Assembly: GCF_001766835.1 (NCBI RefSeq)
Contig: NZ_LKEU01000033.1
Coordinates: 62,001-126,000, forward strand
Direction of reading: 5' to 3'
Length of the DNA: 64,000 nucleotides
From: Acetobacterium wieringae
Lineage (GTDB): Bacteria > Bacillota > Clostridia > Eubacteriales > Eubacteriaceae
In this document: positions 33,824-43,347 of the stretch, in pieces
Layout of the letters: each line of letters opens with the position of its first letter
How positions within the stretch are numbered: the first letter of the stretch is position 1
Notes under the pieces: model-generated
What the model was told of the DNA's origin: nothing
Seen by the model: only the letters and a program-made list of their open reading frames with translations
Database searches by the model: none
Made by a program: the position numbers and the translations under genes

Positions 33824-36007
33824 TTAATTATAATTTACTGTATATATCTTAAATCCGTTTTCATCTGCTAACTCCGTAAAGCTTACAGCCTCATTTGAAA
33901 GTATCGATAAATCCCGTTTTGAGAAAACATAGGTTACCTCTAGTTTTTCCAGATCCATAATATTTAAATTCACTTCAAAAAGATCTGGCGATTTCAGTTC
34001 AAAGTGTGTTTCATTACTTGTGTTAATCAGATTGACACTGATATGGGCATAACGGTTATATATTTCCTCTGCTGATCCATCCGGATCCAGTAGATGCCAT
34101 CTTTCCAGATTCGGATACACATTTGTGGAGTTTATTGTTGGTGCGCCAGCCATTAATGGAAAATTAATCACTGGAAAACCAATTTCCGCTCCCGAATCGA
34201 CAATCCATAATCCGTTTTCCGTCGTATTGATCTGTTGAATTCTATTGATTAAATTCGTCTGGTAAATCGCATCCAGTCCATTAACAACTGGATTCACAAA
34301 TAATCCTGCAATAAAAATGATACCAAAGACAATCACCAATAACGTCTTACGGGCCCACTCCTTGTTTCCACTTAAGATGACGTAAAATGATCCAAACAAA
34401 AGAAGTAAACTAATCATACTCATTTTCAGATCAAGATAACCGTCATATGTTTTAAACGCCAATAGCGTGATTCCGAGGCTCATGAGCAGTGCACTACCCA
34501 CTTTAAACCATTTTGAAAACGCACCGTCAAATAAAGCAAGGGCCCGGATCAACAATAAAATATTTATGAATCCTACTGCCAAAAAAGCTCGAACCGGCTT
34601 TGAATAACTGAGCAAGGTGATTTTTGCCAACCATTCCGGCCACGGAAACAAACACCATACTATCATCATGGCATTTATTAAAAGCAGCGGGATCAAGAAT
34701 TTATCCTGCTGCTTTTGTTTTATCACTACCCACGCAGACAAAACAATTCCCAACGGAAAGAAATCAAAATAAACTGCCAGCTCACAGGGATTTGCATACG
34801 TCAGTTCCCGTGAAAAAGCAAAAAACAGGTTGCCCGGATATAAAAACAATCGCAACCCCTGGTTTCCCCCGGTTTCAGCACTTCCTCCCGGATAAACCGT
34901 ATTCATCACCGAGTCAATTGTTCCTCCAGATTTAGACAAAATATAAATCATGCCCAAACTCAATAATAGAATCAAACCAACGCCAATTCCAATATCTTTT
35001 TTATTCCAGACAAAATGCTTCCGATTTTCCAGCACAACGCCAATGAATAATGCCAGAAATACATATACCAGTGGTACTTGCCAGGCTGGATAAAAGGTTA
35101 AAATATATCCACCGGCACAAATTAACATCACCAAGGCATACAGTGACCGTCGATAGTAATTCTGATTATTCATATACAGGGTGATCATGATCAATGCCAG
35201 TTGACCAAAAACCAGCATTTCAACCAGACCGTTGATGGCAAACCACCACTGCACAACGGGAGACCAGGTAACCATCAGGGTATAAATCAAGGCCAGCAAT
35301 TTACTCTTATTCGTGAGGATCATCCCAAATTCAAAGGATACTAAAAACAAGGCAATGGTTCGACCGATCCAAAAAAATGACAGCCCTTTTGCCGGAGCCA
35401 ACAGTAAATAACCCCAATGAAATGGTCGAAAAAATATCGCAATATCTCTTACCGGTTGACCATATATGATAAAGGTGTCGGTTAGTGCCCCCCGAATGGT
35501 TTCACTGAAATAAGGAAACAAACCCGAATGATTATAATACTGCGACAGCATCATCGGTGTATTAACCGCCCACTCGTCACTACGGATTGCTCTTGATATG
35601 CCAATCAATGGTTGTGAAATATTGGTTAAATTAGTTAAATAATTCTGCCAATACAAGATTGATGAGCCATGAATTTCAAAAAAAACAAGGAAAATCCCCA
35701 ATATCGCCGAAATCCAAAAACGATATCGATAGGCACGGTCGACCAATTTTTCCATTCCGTAATGATTCACCAAAATGCTCAAGCCAATTCCAATACTCAT
35801 AAAAAAGAATAACCTGACAAAATCGAAAGTCTGAATAATCTGGGCAATTCCTGACCATGATTGGAACGATTCAATCGCAATTTTGTTTTCAATCATTAAA
35901 AAAAACAATTCACTGAAACCGGCTAATATTAATGACAAAATTATTAAAATGAAAATATTGATCTTTCTATTTGTTAATATTCCATTCAACTTAATACCCA
36001 CTCTCAA
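33824..36007 (-). CDS. Very large multi-spanning membrane protein with C-terminal ectodomain, GT-C-like
   Basis: 727 residues by the longest frame (TTG 36007, inside the end of the sugar-transferase gene). A TTG at about 35989 is also possible, and no good ribosome site decides. At least twelve membrane helices, then a soluble C-terminus (about 590-727, DSGAEIGFPVINFPLMAG). The first large loop contains AIRSDEWAVNTPMMLSQ; the acidic SDEW motif recurs in big GT-C-like membrane proteins of unknown function. It lies between the WbaP-like transferase and the GtrB-like gene, so a part in surface-glycan extension or decoration is likely. Confidence 0.65.
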   Translation of the reverse strand: MRVGIKLNGILTNRKINIFILIILSLILAGFSELFFLMIENKIAIESFQSWSGIAQIIQTFDFVRLFFFMSIGIGLSILVNHYGMEKLVDRAYRYRFWISAILGIFLVFFEIHGSSILYWQNYLTNLTNISQPLIGISRAIRSDEWAVNTPMMLSQYYNHSGLFPYFSETIRGALTDTFIIYGQPVRDIAIFFRPFHWGYLLLAPAKGLSFFWIGRTIALFLVSFEFGMILTNKSKLLALIYTLMVTWSPVVQWWFAINGLVEMLVFGQLALIMITLYMNNQNYYRRSLYALVMLICAGGYILTFYPAWQVPLVYVFLALFIGVVLENRKHFVWNKKDIGIGVGLILLLSLGMIYILSKSGGTIDSVMNTVYPGGSAETGGNQGLRLFLYPGNLFFAFSRELTYANPCELAVYFDFFPLGIVLSAWVVIKQKQQDKFLIPLLLINAMMIVWCLFPWPEWLAKITLLSYSKPVRAFLAVGFINILLLIRALALFDGAFSKWFKVGSALLMSLGITLLAFKTYDGYLDLKMSMISLLLLFGSFYVILSGNKEWARKTLLVIVFGIIFIAGLFVNPVVNGLDAIYQTNLINRIQQINTTENGLWIVDSGAEIGFPVINFPLMAGAPTINSTNVYPNLERWHLLDPDGSAEEIYNRYAHISVNLINTSNETHFELKSPDLFEVNLNIMDLEKLEVTYVFSKRDLSILSNEAVSFTELADENGFKIYTVNYN

Positions 36008-37388
36008 ACACCGCTTTAAATGTCATAAAAAATACTTTGATATCAAACCACAGCGTCCATTTTTCGATATACTCGATATCACACTCGATCCGTTTATGAA
36101 TCGAAGTATCCCCACGCCAGCCTTGAACCTGAGCCCAACCGGTGATCCCCGGCCGAACATGGTGTTTGATCATATACTTAGGAATTTCGTGTTGAAACTG
36201 GGTGACATAATGGGGTCTCTCGGGTCGGGGTCCGACAATACTCATATCCCCTTTAAGTACATTGTAGAACTGTGGCAGTTCATCAATGCTGGTTTTTCGG
36301 ATAAATGCACCAAATTTTGTTTTACGCGGGTCGTTCTCAGTGGTCCAGCCGATTTCCCCAGGAATGGCGGCATCACAACGCATCGATCTGAATTTGTAAA
36401 TCCAGAATTCCCTTCGGCCCATCCCCACCCGAATTTGCTTATAGATAATCGGCCCAGGTGATGTTACTTTAACCAGAATTGCCGTAACCAACATAATTGG
36501 TGAAACCAGAATTAAAATCAGAATTGAAAGAATAATATCAATTGCTCGTTTGATCCATTTATTCAAGGGCTGATCCAGGGGGATGTAACGGGTATTGATC
36601 AATGGAATACCATCCAGTTCATCAAAATAAGCCGTTGTTCCCTGAATCAAGTGAAAATAATCTGGAATAATCTGGGTTTTAACACCCTGGTATTCACAGA
36701 TATCAATGACTTCATCGATTCGTTTAAAACTGGTATTCGGCAAGGCAATAATGACCTCATCCACCTGATATTCTTCCAGAATTTCATTCATTTCCCGGGT
36801 TTTTCCCAGGATCGGGATCCCATCTTTATCGCTTTTGTGATAATAATCATCAACATACCCGGTTACCTTATAACCCAGCTGACGATCTCCAGCGACTTTT
36901 GCAGCAAAGGTTTGACCAATACTACCAGCACCAACAATAATAATATACTTGATGTTAAAACCCCGTTCCCGGGCCATTCGGAGAATTTTGCGAATCGATC
37001 CCCGCTCCAAAATCATCATCACCGTAGAGGTAATAAAGAAAATCCCCAGCATATACCGTGAAAAATGGATGCTTTTCATGGTAAATAAGGCCGACATTAA
37101 AATCGCAATGCCAATAATGTTGGCAAAGACGATTTCCCGGCATTCTTTAAAAAAACGCTGTTTGCGATATGGTTTGTAGAGGCCAAAGAACAGAAAAAGA
37201 ACAAGATAGAGGGGGATAATGATTGCCAGCAAATCAATATAAGCCCTCAGGTTCATGGTCCGCACGCCATCATCAAAGAAAGGTGAGACAAACCGAATAT
37301 ACCAGGCAAATAAAAGAGACGCTGTCACCACACACAAATCAAACAACACCAATATAAAATTAAAAAAACGCTGATTGCTTTTTATCAT
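35991..37388 (-). CDS. Polyprenyl-phosphate sugar phosphotransferase (WbaP/WcaJ type)
   Basis: 465 residues. Four or five N-terminal membrane helices, a cofactor-like NAD(P)-fold region (IIIVGAGSIGQTFAAKVAG, about 150-240), then the Bac_transf catalytic domain (about 275-465). Motifs include KFRSMRCDA, KTSIDELPQFYNVLKGDMSIVGPRPERPH and HHVRPGITGWAQVQGWRG. This family starts glycan synthesis by moving a sugar 1-phosphate from a nucleotide sugar to undecaprenyl phosphate. It is the likely initiating enzyme of this locus. Its stop overlaps the next frame by 17 bp. Confidence 0.93.
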   Translation of the reverse strand: MIKSNQRFFNFILVLFDLCVVTASLLFAWYIRFVSPFFDDGVRTMNLRAYIDLLAIIIPLYLVLFLFFGLYKPYRKQRFFKECREIVFANIIGIAILMSALFTMKSIHFSRYMLGIFFITSTVMMILERGSIRKILRMARERGFNIKYIIIVGAGSIGQTFAAKVAGDRQLGYKVTGYVDDYYHKSDKDGIPILGKTREMNEILEEYQVDEVIIALPNTSFKRIDEVIDICEYQGVKTQIIPDYFHLIQGTTAYFDELDGIPLINTRYIPLDQPLNKWIKRAIDIILSILILILVSPIMLVTAILVKVTSPGPIIYKQIRVGMGRREFWIYKFRSMRCDAAIPGEIGWTTENDPRKTKFGAFIRKTSIDELPQFYNVLKGDMSIVGPRPERPHYVTQFQHEIPKYMIKHHVRPGITGWAQVQGWRGDTSIHKRIECDIEYIEKWTLWFDIKVFFMTFKAVFESGY

Positions 37389-37409
37389 GCCTGTCTCCCT
37401 TCCCTGTTT

Positions 37410-38276
37410 TTATTTTCTGCGATTATTTTTTGCTAAGGCCATTTTTTTCATGATTGTCGTTCCTGTAATCACGCACCACCGGGTAAACCGATTATATTTA
37501 TTCTGATAATGTTTATTATAAAAAATGATCATCGAATCATAAAATGCGGCAATCACTTTGGGATTTCGTTTGCCGATGCCACTGGCTTTTTTGTGATGAA
37601 AAATTCGAACTTCCGGATAATACATGACCTGATACCCGGCCTGTTTGATCCGATAACACCAATCGACGTCTTCCCCATACATAAAAAAATCCTCATCCAG
37701 CATCCCTACCGTATCGACTACGGCTCTGGGAACCAACATAAACGCCCCCATAATACAATCAATGGAACAGGTTTTATTTTCATCCACATAGGTCAGATTA
37801 TAGGCCCCAAAACGGGTGCTTTCGGGAAAGGCCAGGTCCAGATTGAGACTGTGATAAAGTCCGTTCATCGGTGTCGGAAAGCTTCGTTTACAGGCCGGAT
37901 CCAGTTTTCCTGATGGCAGCAATACCTTACAACCCAATGCCCCGATATGTTTGTGATCTTTAATAAAAGCCAGGGCACCTTTTAAGGTATCCAGATCAAC
38001 AATGGTATCGGAATTGAGCAAGAGTATATAGTCGCCCTTTGCCACCGCCAACCCAATGTTATTGGCCTTTGAAAAGCCCAGGTTTTCGCTGTTTTTGATA
38101 ATCGTTATTTCTGGAAACTGCTTTTCAATGGCTTCGATGCTGCCATCATCAGAAGCATTATCGACCAGAATAATTTCATAGCACAATCCTCTGGTATTAC
38201 TTTTTATAATTGAATCAATACAATTTGATGTCAATTCTTCTGTTTTATAATTAACAATAATAATCGATAAATCCAT
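37410..38276 (-). CDS. GT2 glycosyltransferase (rhamnosyltransferase-like)
   Basis: 288 residues, soluble. LSIIIVNYKTEELTSNCIDS, DNASDDGSIEAI, GFSKANNIGLA, LLLNSDT as metal site and FMYGEDVDWCYRIK are the WcaA/GT2 rhamnosyltransferase-type pattern. An extending enzyme of the surface glycan; dTDP-rhamnose made by rfbBCAD is a plausible donor. It follows the GT2 at 38369 by 92 bp and precedes the WbaP-like gene by 21 bp. Confidence 0.88.
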   Translation of the reverse strand: MDLSIIIVNYKTEELTSNCIDSIIKSNTRGLCYEIILVDNASDDGSIEAIEKQFPEITIIKNSENLGFSKANNIGLAVAKGDYILLLNSDTIVDLDTLKGALAFIKDHKHIGALGCKVLLPSGKLDPACKRSFPTPMNGLYHSLNLDLAFPESTRFGAYNLTYVDENKTCSIDCIMGAFMLVPRAVVDTVGMLDEDFFMYGEDVDWCYRIKQAGYQVMYYPEVRIFHHKKASGIGKRNPKVIAAFYDSMIIFYNKHYQNKYNRFTRWCVITGTTIMKKMALAKNNRRK

Positions 38277-38368
38277 TTTCAGCCTTTCTTAAGCCATTTT
38301 GTCTTTCAAAAGACATTATATTTTACCATACCCCCCACAAATATGGAAGGGCCGATCTAAAAACTGTT

Positions 38369-39352
38369 TTACTTGCCTATTTTATTTTCAACTTGTCTAA
38401 ATACATTCACTATCAATTGGACTTCAATAAAAAAATAATGCTTCAGATTTCGAAACTGAAAAGGAACCTTCGTCATGATTCGATGCTTTTTCAGACCTTC
38501 TTTAATCCCAGCTCGATAATCCTGGCCAAAGCCCCTTTTGGCAAACGTTATGTATTTAACGATAAACCCCAACAATAAAAACGGGCTGTTAACCAGTAAT
38601 TGAACAAATGGCATGTTTTTATATGCGACATAAATATTATTGCGGGCTGAAATCTGAACCTTGAAGGGACTGTACTTTTGGCCTTCTGCTGTGGTTGCGC
38701 TGCCAATATGGTAGCAGATCGCTTTGGGTTCATATCGATTTTTATAACCATTGATCAATGCACGGTATCCGATATCAACGTCCTCCATATAGGCAAAAAA
38801 AGCTTCGTCAAACAAGCCAATCTCATTTAGAATCGATCGGCGGTAAATCCCCGCCCCGGCACAACTACTAAAAATTGCTGTTGGCTTATTATGAGCGTTG
38901 ACCGATTGGCCATCGCCCCGTTTGTATCCCCAGCCCAGAATATTATAAAAATCGCCGGTATCATCGAGCTTATCCCGTTCATAAAAACGAATCATTTTTG
39001 AACTCACCGAAAAGGTTCGGGGATTATCATCAATATGCAAATATAAATATTTCACAAAATCAGGATCCGCCACCACATCATTATTTAAAAGCAAACAGTA
39101 TTTTCCACGACTGGCCAGAATCCCCTGGTTAACCGACTTATCAAAACCCGAATTAACGGGATTTTCCAATAACATTACATTTTCATAATTCTTTATGATA
39201 TCAACACTCCCGTCACTGGAGCAATCGTCGACAACTATGATTTCCATGTGTCCGAATGTACTAAAACTTTGTACCATCATACTATCCAGACAATTGGCGA
39301 TAAAATTCTCCCCATTGAAATTTGGTATAATTACTGAAACATCACACTTCAT
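38369..39352 (-). CDS. GT2 glycosyltransferase
   Basis: 327 residues from ATG 39352, which follows AAGGAAGG by 4 bp; the longer frame to 39418 has no ribosome site. VSVIIPNFNGENFIANCLDS, VDDCSSDGSVDII, LLLNNDVVADPD and FFAYMEDVDIGYRA show the GT2 fold. There is a hydrophobic stretch (about 255-275) near the C-terminus. First gene of the long cluster 39352-27671; a putative promoter lies at 39387-39415. Confidence 0.88.
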   Translation of the reverse strand: MKCDVSVIIPNFNGENFIANCLDSMMVQSFSTFGHMEIIVVDDCSSDGSVDIIKNYENVMLLENPVNSGFDKSVNQGILASRGKYCLLLNNDVVADPDFVKYLYLHIDDNPRTFSVSSKMIRFYERDKLDDTGDFYNILGWGYKRGDGQSVNAHNKPTAIFSSCAGAGIYRRSILNEIGLFDEAFFAYMEDVDIGYRALINGYKNRYEPKAICYHIGSATTAEGQKYSPFKVQISARNNIYVAYKNMPFVQLLVNSPFLLLGFIVKYITFAKRGFGQDYRAGIKEGLKKHRIMTKVPFQFRNLKHYFFIEVQLIVNVFRQVENKIGK

Positions 39353-39386
39353 AAAACCTTCCTTTATTCTGTCCATAATCCGTTTT

Positions 39387-39415
39387 ATTATAACATAGGA
39401 TCTTCCTTTACTAAA
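39387..39415 (-). promoter_or_regulatory. Putative promoter of the glycan assembly cluster
   Basis: Minus strand TTTAGT (39415-39410), 17 bp, TATAAT (39392-39387). The -10 is perfect and the -35 weak. It lies immediately after the terminator of the M23 gene. Confidence 0.5.
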
Positions 39416-39447
39416 CAAAAAGAGACCAGGAACTTTTCCCAGTCTCT
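39414..39447 (-). terminator. Terminator after the M23 hydrolase gene
   Basis: Minus strand AGAGACTGGGAA, loop AAG, TTCCTGGTCTCT, then TTTTGTTT. A 12-bp stem with two G-T pairs. Confidence 0.85.
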
Positions 39448-39462
39448 CTTTTGGGCACTATC

Positions 39463-41718
39463 TCAATTTGCATTGCTGTAAGGGTTGTGAAAGTCAATCC
39501 ATATTTCCGGATCGACACAGGCATCATCAGCATTGGCGATTGCTCCAAAATGCAGATGCGGTCCATAGGCATTATCGATATAGGTTCGTTGGGCGTTATA
39601 ACCAGAGCCCCCGACTGAGCCAATTTTTTGGCCCTTACTTACCGACTGTCCCACACCCACGTTAATTTCCTGCAGATGTCCATAAAAGAAGGAAACACTT
39701 TCACCGTAGCGATCAGTGGTGCGGATTCGGACGTAGCGACCATAGCCCATAAAAAAACCGGCTTTTTCGACAATACCATTGCCAACTGCATAGCAGGAGG
39801 CATAATAGGGTGCCGGGATATCAACCCCTTCGTGAATATCACCCCAGCGTGGTCCAAACCAATCGGTGGGATCGCTGGGATTGGGTTTATAATTTTTATC
39901 CAGCGGATAATTATAAAAACCATATACTGTTGCCGTATTCTGTAAAATCGTTTTACTGGAGTCCTTAACAAAAACCATTTTTCCGTTTTTATCAACCAGG
40001 TAAGCATGCGAAATAAACGCATCAACAATAATGTTATAGTTTCGCAGATTAATGTTGGCTTCCCATGTGTGATTGCCAATATAGGTTGCCGGCTCCCAAC
40101 GCAGATCATCCTGGCCATTTGAACGGCTCCAGGTTGGCATCATGATGGCGGTCACACCGTTTTCACTTCCCACATTCCTGATCCGGATTTTGAAGGTATT
40201 ATTTAGCACTGCCTTGTCATACTCGATGGTTGGGTTAAGCTTTGGCATTGTAAAAGAAGATCCTGAAATAGTAATTACTTCTCCAGAATTATCCCTTAGA
40301 TAAGTATGAATGCTGAACGGGCCAGTTTCAAAACCATGATTTTCAATATCCACAGAAGTTTGATACTCTCCATTTGCGCCGATTTCCCCCTGATACCATT
40401 TAATCTCATCCTGACCATCTCGTTTTGTCCACACCGCAAAATCGACTCGCTTAATCCCCGGCTTTTTGCTGCAGTTTTGAGTGCTAATGACAAACTTCGA
40501 TCCATCATTTTCCTGCTGATGTGCCGCAACTTTTAATGGATCTTTTATAAACGGATTGTCACTGATTTTCGTTGTCGCTCCGAGATACTTCTGTTGTCCA
40601 TTTTTATCGGTAACGTAGACGTGACTGATAAAGGTATCATAGCTTTGTTTATAATCAGCGATATTTATCACCGCTTCCCAGGTATCATTTCCTACATAGG
40701 TAGCTTTTTCCCAGCGCAGATCGTCATGACCGTTGATCTGTGTCCAGGTTGGCACAACAACATCGCTGACGCCATAGCGGTTGCTTAGCCCTGAAATACT
40801 TACCTTAAAACAATTATTTTTAACATCAGTCGCAGAAATAACCGGCTTTGATTCCGCAAGATCATACTTACTTCCAATAACTTTTAATACTTCGCCCTGC
40901 TGTCCATGAATATAGGTATGGATCTGGTAAGTGCCGGTTTCAAATCCATGGTCTTTACTGTCGATGGTGATGCTGTACTCGCCATTTTTCTCGCGGATTC
41001 CCTGATACCAATGCAAATCATCCTGAGCATTCCGTGCTGTCCAGGTTGGAAACAAAACCTGGCTAATCCCTGTTTTCCCAGCGCAGCCGATTGTGCTGAC
41101 AATAAATTGTGTTTTATTTTCTGCCACTTGTGTGACCTTTACTTTTATATCATCAACAGCAAGCGCGGCTGCCAATATTTCTGTCGTTTTCTCAGCTGGC
41201 TTTTGATCTGCGTTCACCAAATTCTCATCTGTTTTTATTCTCGAATCAAGCGAATCATCCAAAAGCACCGCGTCCGTTTCAAACTCCGCTTTATTTTGAA
41301 CCCGTTCCGAGTCAGACTCTTGTGCCGACTTATCTAATTTTAGTTGATTAATAATCAGTATTTCCACAGTCGGATTTTTATTGTTGATTTCCAATTTTCT
41401 TTCAATACATTCGTATCCATCAATCGTTTTTATCTGCTTTAGCAGATACAGTCCCTCTGATGTATTCTTTATCTCCGCCCGACCCATTTCATCACTCCTA
41501 CAGGTTTCGATGATTTCGTTTTTGTCGTTTATAATACTGAATACTGCTTGATCAATTGCTTCGCCCTTTTCATTTTTTACTATGATAACCTGTTTAACAA
41601 GGTTATTTGTCTCGTCTGCTCCCTGTACCAGACTTTGACCTGATAAAAAAAGCAGAATAATTATCCCCAGAATGGTCAATGCTTTTATCGAACTTCTCCA
41701 GTCAGTGTTTTTTATCAT
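39463..41718 (-). CDS. Secreted M23 peptidase with four GBS-Bsp-like repeats
   Basis: 751 residues. Signal peptide or N-terminal anchor (ALTILGIIILLFLSGQSL). An SpaA/prealbumin-like beta domain (about 40-120, VIIVKNEKGEAIDQAVFSI) and an acidic linker precede four repeats of about 100 residues (about 190-590). Each repeat has a W-T/S...G-[QH]-D-[DE]-[LI]-[RKH]-W core and ends with an H[TV]Y/HAY strand. The C-terminal M23/LytM domain (about 605-751) has zinc ligands in HEGVD and HLHFG. It should cut peptide cross-links of peptidoglycan, the repeats probably binding the wall. No sortase motif is seen. Confidence 0.9.
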   Translation of the reverse strand: MIKNTDWRSSIKALTILGIIILLFLSGQSLVQGADETNNLVKQVIIVKNEKGEAIDQAVFSIINDKNEIIETCRSDEMGRAEIKNTSEGLYLLKQIKTIDGYECIERKLEINNKNPTVEILIINQLKLDKSAQESDSERVQNKAEFETDAVLLDDSLDSRIKTDENLVNADQKPAEKTTEILAAALAVDDIKVKVTQVAENKTQFIVSTIGCAGKTGISQVLFPTWTARNAQDDLHWYQGIREKNGEYSITIDSKDHGFETGTYQIHTYIHGQQGEVLKVIGSKYDLAESKPVISATDVKNNCFKVSISGLSNRYGVSDVVVPTWTQINGHDDLRWEKATYVGNDTWEAVINIADYKQSYDTFISHVYVTDKNGQQKYLGATTKISDNPFIKDPLKVAAHQQENDGSKFVISTQNCSKKPGIKRVDFAVWTKRDGQDEIKWYQGEIGANGEYQTSVDIENHGFETGPFSIHTYLRDNSGEVITISGSSFTMPKLNPTIEYDKAVLNNTFKIRIRNVGSENGVTAIMMPTWSRSNGQDDLRWEPATYIGNHTWEANINLRNYNIIVDAFISHAYLVDKNGKMVFVKDSSKTILQNTATVYGFYNYPLDKNYKPNPSDPTDWFGPRWGDIHEGVDIPAPYYASCYAVGNGIVEKAGFFMGYGRYVRIRTTDRYGESVSFFYGHLQEINVGVGQSVSKGQKIGSVGGSGYNAQRTYIDNAYGPHLHFGAIANADDACVDPEIWIDFHNPYSNAN

Positions 41719-41802
41719 ATAGCTCCCCTTTTATAATTACTTTACGTATCATTACCCTATCATTGAATCATTCTCTGCGTCAATACTTTGCTATAAAAAA
41801 AC

Positions 41803-41824
41803 AGAGCTGAATTTCTTCAGCTCC
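41803..41824 (+). repeat. Left 22-bp direct repeat flanking the IS (terminator hairpin)
   Basis: Begins AGAGCTGAATTTC and ends CAGCTCC. Matches 43313-43334 with a single difference at the fourth base (G here, A there). It contains the palindrome GAGCTGAA-TTTC-TTCAGCTC. Confidence 0.8.
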
Positions 41825-43312
41825 CAGACTGTCAAAGAACCCGATTTTCAAACTGAAAATCGGGTTCTTTGCGTGACCGGCCAAAAAAGAAGCCAAGCTT
41901 TGGATTTCCAAAGCGCCAGCTTTTTCAAATTCATGGCAGCATATTTAAGCCGAACCCAGCTGGCAACTGAATTCAAGCTCCGGTAAAGCGTATAACGCAT
42001 GGCGTGTTTCTCTTTGGCATCTGCAAAAACCCGTTCGATGGTCTGGCTTCTGAGTGAGTAAGTTGCTTTTCCAATCGGTGAATGGCGAATATCTTCCGCC
42101 ATTTCAAGATAATCCTGCCAGACATGTCGGGTCACCGTTTTTTCACAGGATTTGTTCTCTGTACATAAATGTCTGGTTGGACAACGTTCGCAATTAAATG
42201 GGATGCTTTTGTATTCTTGGTAACCGTGTCGATTCGTAGTGGCATAATACAAGGTTCGGTTTTCCGGACAAATGACCCAATCATTATATTCATCATAGAC
42301 ATCCTCATAACTTTTGTGATAATTCGGCTTTGTCATGGGGCGTTTGTATAGCACTGAAGGAATTCGGCCGTCATCAAAATTTGTCTTGCAGATCCATGGC
42401 GTTTTATAACCGGCATCCGCTGTAATGACCTGGATCTGCGGATAGCGTCCAGTCACTTTCTTATACAGCGCATCAAAGATCTGGCTGTCATGATGGTTTC
42501 CTGCAGTTACCACCACATCCCGGACAAAATTATTCTGGTCGCACACAGTATGTGCACCATAGGCAAAACATTTCTTATGTTCGCCTTTATTAAAGACTCC
42601 ACAATCCGGATCAGTTGTGGATTCTGTCACATTCCGGTCTTCCGGTGGCTTTGTATCATCAAATGGCTTTTTTCCATGATCCTCTCGATCAGCATTGACT
42701 TCTTCCAGTAGCTGGTCTTCATATGTTCGAGCCGCTCCCGGAATCGCCTTTTTAATGGGCTTTTTCAGATTGGCATTGGCTTTGATATGCGTGGCATCCA
42801 CAAAAACCACTTCCGGTTTAAGATAGCCTGCTCTCTCCACCTCATACAGAATCCACGTGAAAATATCTTCAATGACCGATTCTTTGAAACGATGTCTGAA
42901 GTTATAGCTCACCGTGGCAAAATGGGGAATGGTCTCATTCAGGGTATAACCCAGAAACCAACGATAGGCGATGTTCATTTCAATGTCTTTAACGGTTTGA
43001 CGGAGGGAACGGATGCCGTATAAATGCTGAATCAAAGCCATTTTGATCAGCACCACTGGATCCGCGCTGGGACGTCCATTATCAGCACAATATAAGTCTT
43101 CCACAAAATCATAAATGTGTGTGAAATCCACCGCTCCATCAATTTTCCTGAGTAAATGATCGGATGGAACCAATAAGTCTGTATTGACAAGTTCAACAAC
43201 ATCTCTTTCCAGTTTTTCCCGTTTTAACACTTTGCCTATCCATCTTTGTCTTTGTTGATTCAATTTTATCAAAAAAAGTCAGCTAAACAAAGCTGACTTT
43301 TTTGACAGTCTG
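41825..43312 (-). mobile_element. IS1182-family insertion sequence, 1488 bp
   Basis: Ends carry the terminal inverted repeat CAGACTGTCAAA (41825-41836) and TTTGACAGTCTG (43301-43312). A single intact transposase fills it. Just inside each end is a strong hairpin: left arms AAAGAACCCGATTTTC and GAAAATCGGGTTCTTT (41834-41869), right arms AAAAGTCAGCT and AGCTGACTTTT (43274-43300 region). Both look like outward-insulating terminators. It is flanked by 22-bp direct repeats made from the terminator hairpin of the amidase gene. Recent insertion is suggested by the intact ORF and nearly identical repeats. Confidence 0.88.
41848..43272 (-). CDS. IS1182-family DDE transposase
   Basis: 474 residues from TTG 43272; a GTG at 43230 may be the real start, since IS1182 proteins usually begin close to the VNTDLLVPSDHLLRKID motif. 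The N-terminal DUF772-type region is followed by the DDE domain: VFVDATHIKANANLK, VITADAGYKTPWICK and QTIERVFADAKEKHAMRYT give the D, D and E residues. A Cys-rich stretch (NCERCPTRHLC) precedes the last part. The frame is unbroken, so the element may be active. The C-terminal codons form one arm of the left-end hairpin. Confidence 0.92.
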   Translation of the reverse strand: MIKLNQQRQRWIGKVLKREKLERDVVELVNTDLLVPSDHLLRKIDGAVDFTHIYDFVEDLYCADNGRPSADPVVLIKMALIQHLYGIRSLRQTVKDIEMNIAYRWFLGYTLNETIPHFATVSYNFRHRFKESVIEDIFTWILYEVERAGYLKPEVVFVDATHIKANANLKKPIKKAIPGAARTYEDQLLEEVNADREDHGKKPFDDTKPPEDRNVTESTTDPDCGVFNKGEHKKCFAYGAHTVCDQNNFVRDVVVTAGNHHDSQIFDALYKKVTGRYPQIQVITADAGYKTPWICKTNFDDGRIPSVLYKRPMTKPNYHKSYEDVYDEYNDWVICPENRTLYYATTNRHGYQEYKSIPFNCERCPTRHLCTENKSCEKTVTRHVWQDYLEMAEDIRHSPIGKATYSLRSQTIERVFADAKEKHAMRYTLYRSLNSVASWVRLKYAAMNLKKLALWKSKAWLLFWPVTQRTRFSV

Positions 43313-43334
43313 AGAACTGAATTTCTTCAGCTCC
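43313..43334 (+). repeat. Right 22-bp direct repeat flanking the IS (terminator hairpin)
   Basis: Second copy of 41803-41824. On the minus strand this is the hairpin just past the amidase stop (43348). The original T run now lies beyond the left copy (41794-41800 reads AAAAAAA on the plus strand). Confidence 0.8.
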
Positions 43335-43347
43335 GTCTTTTTACTAA

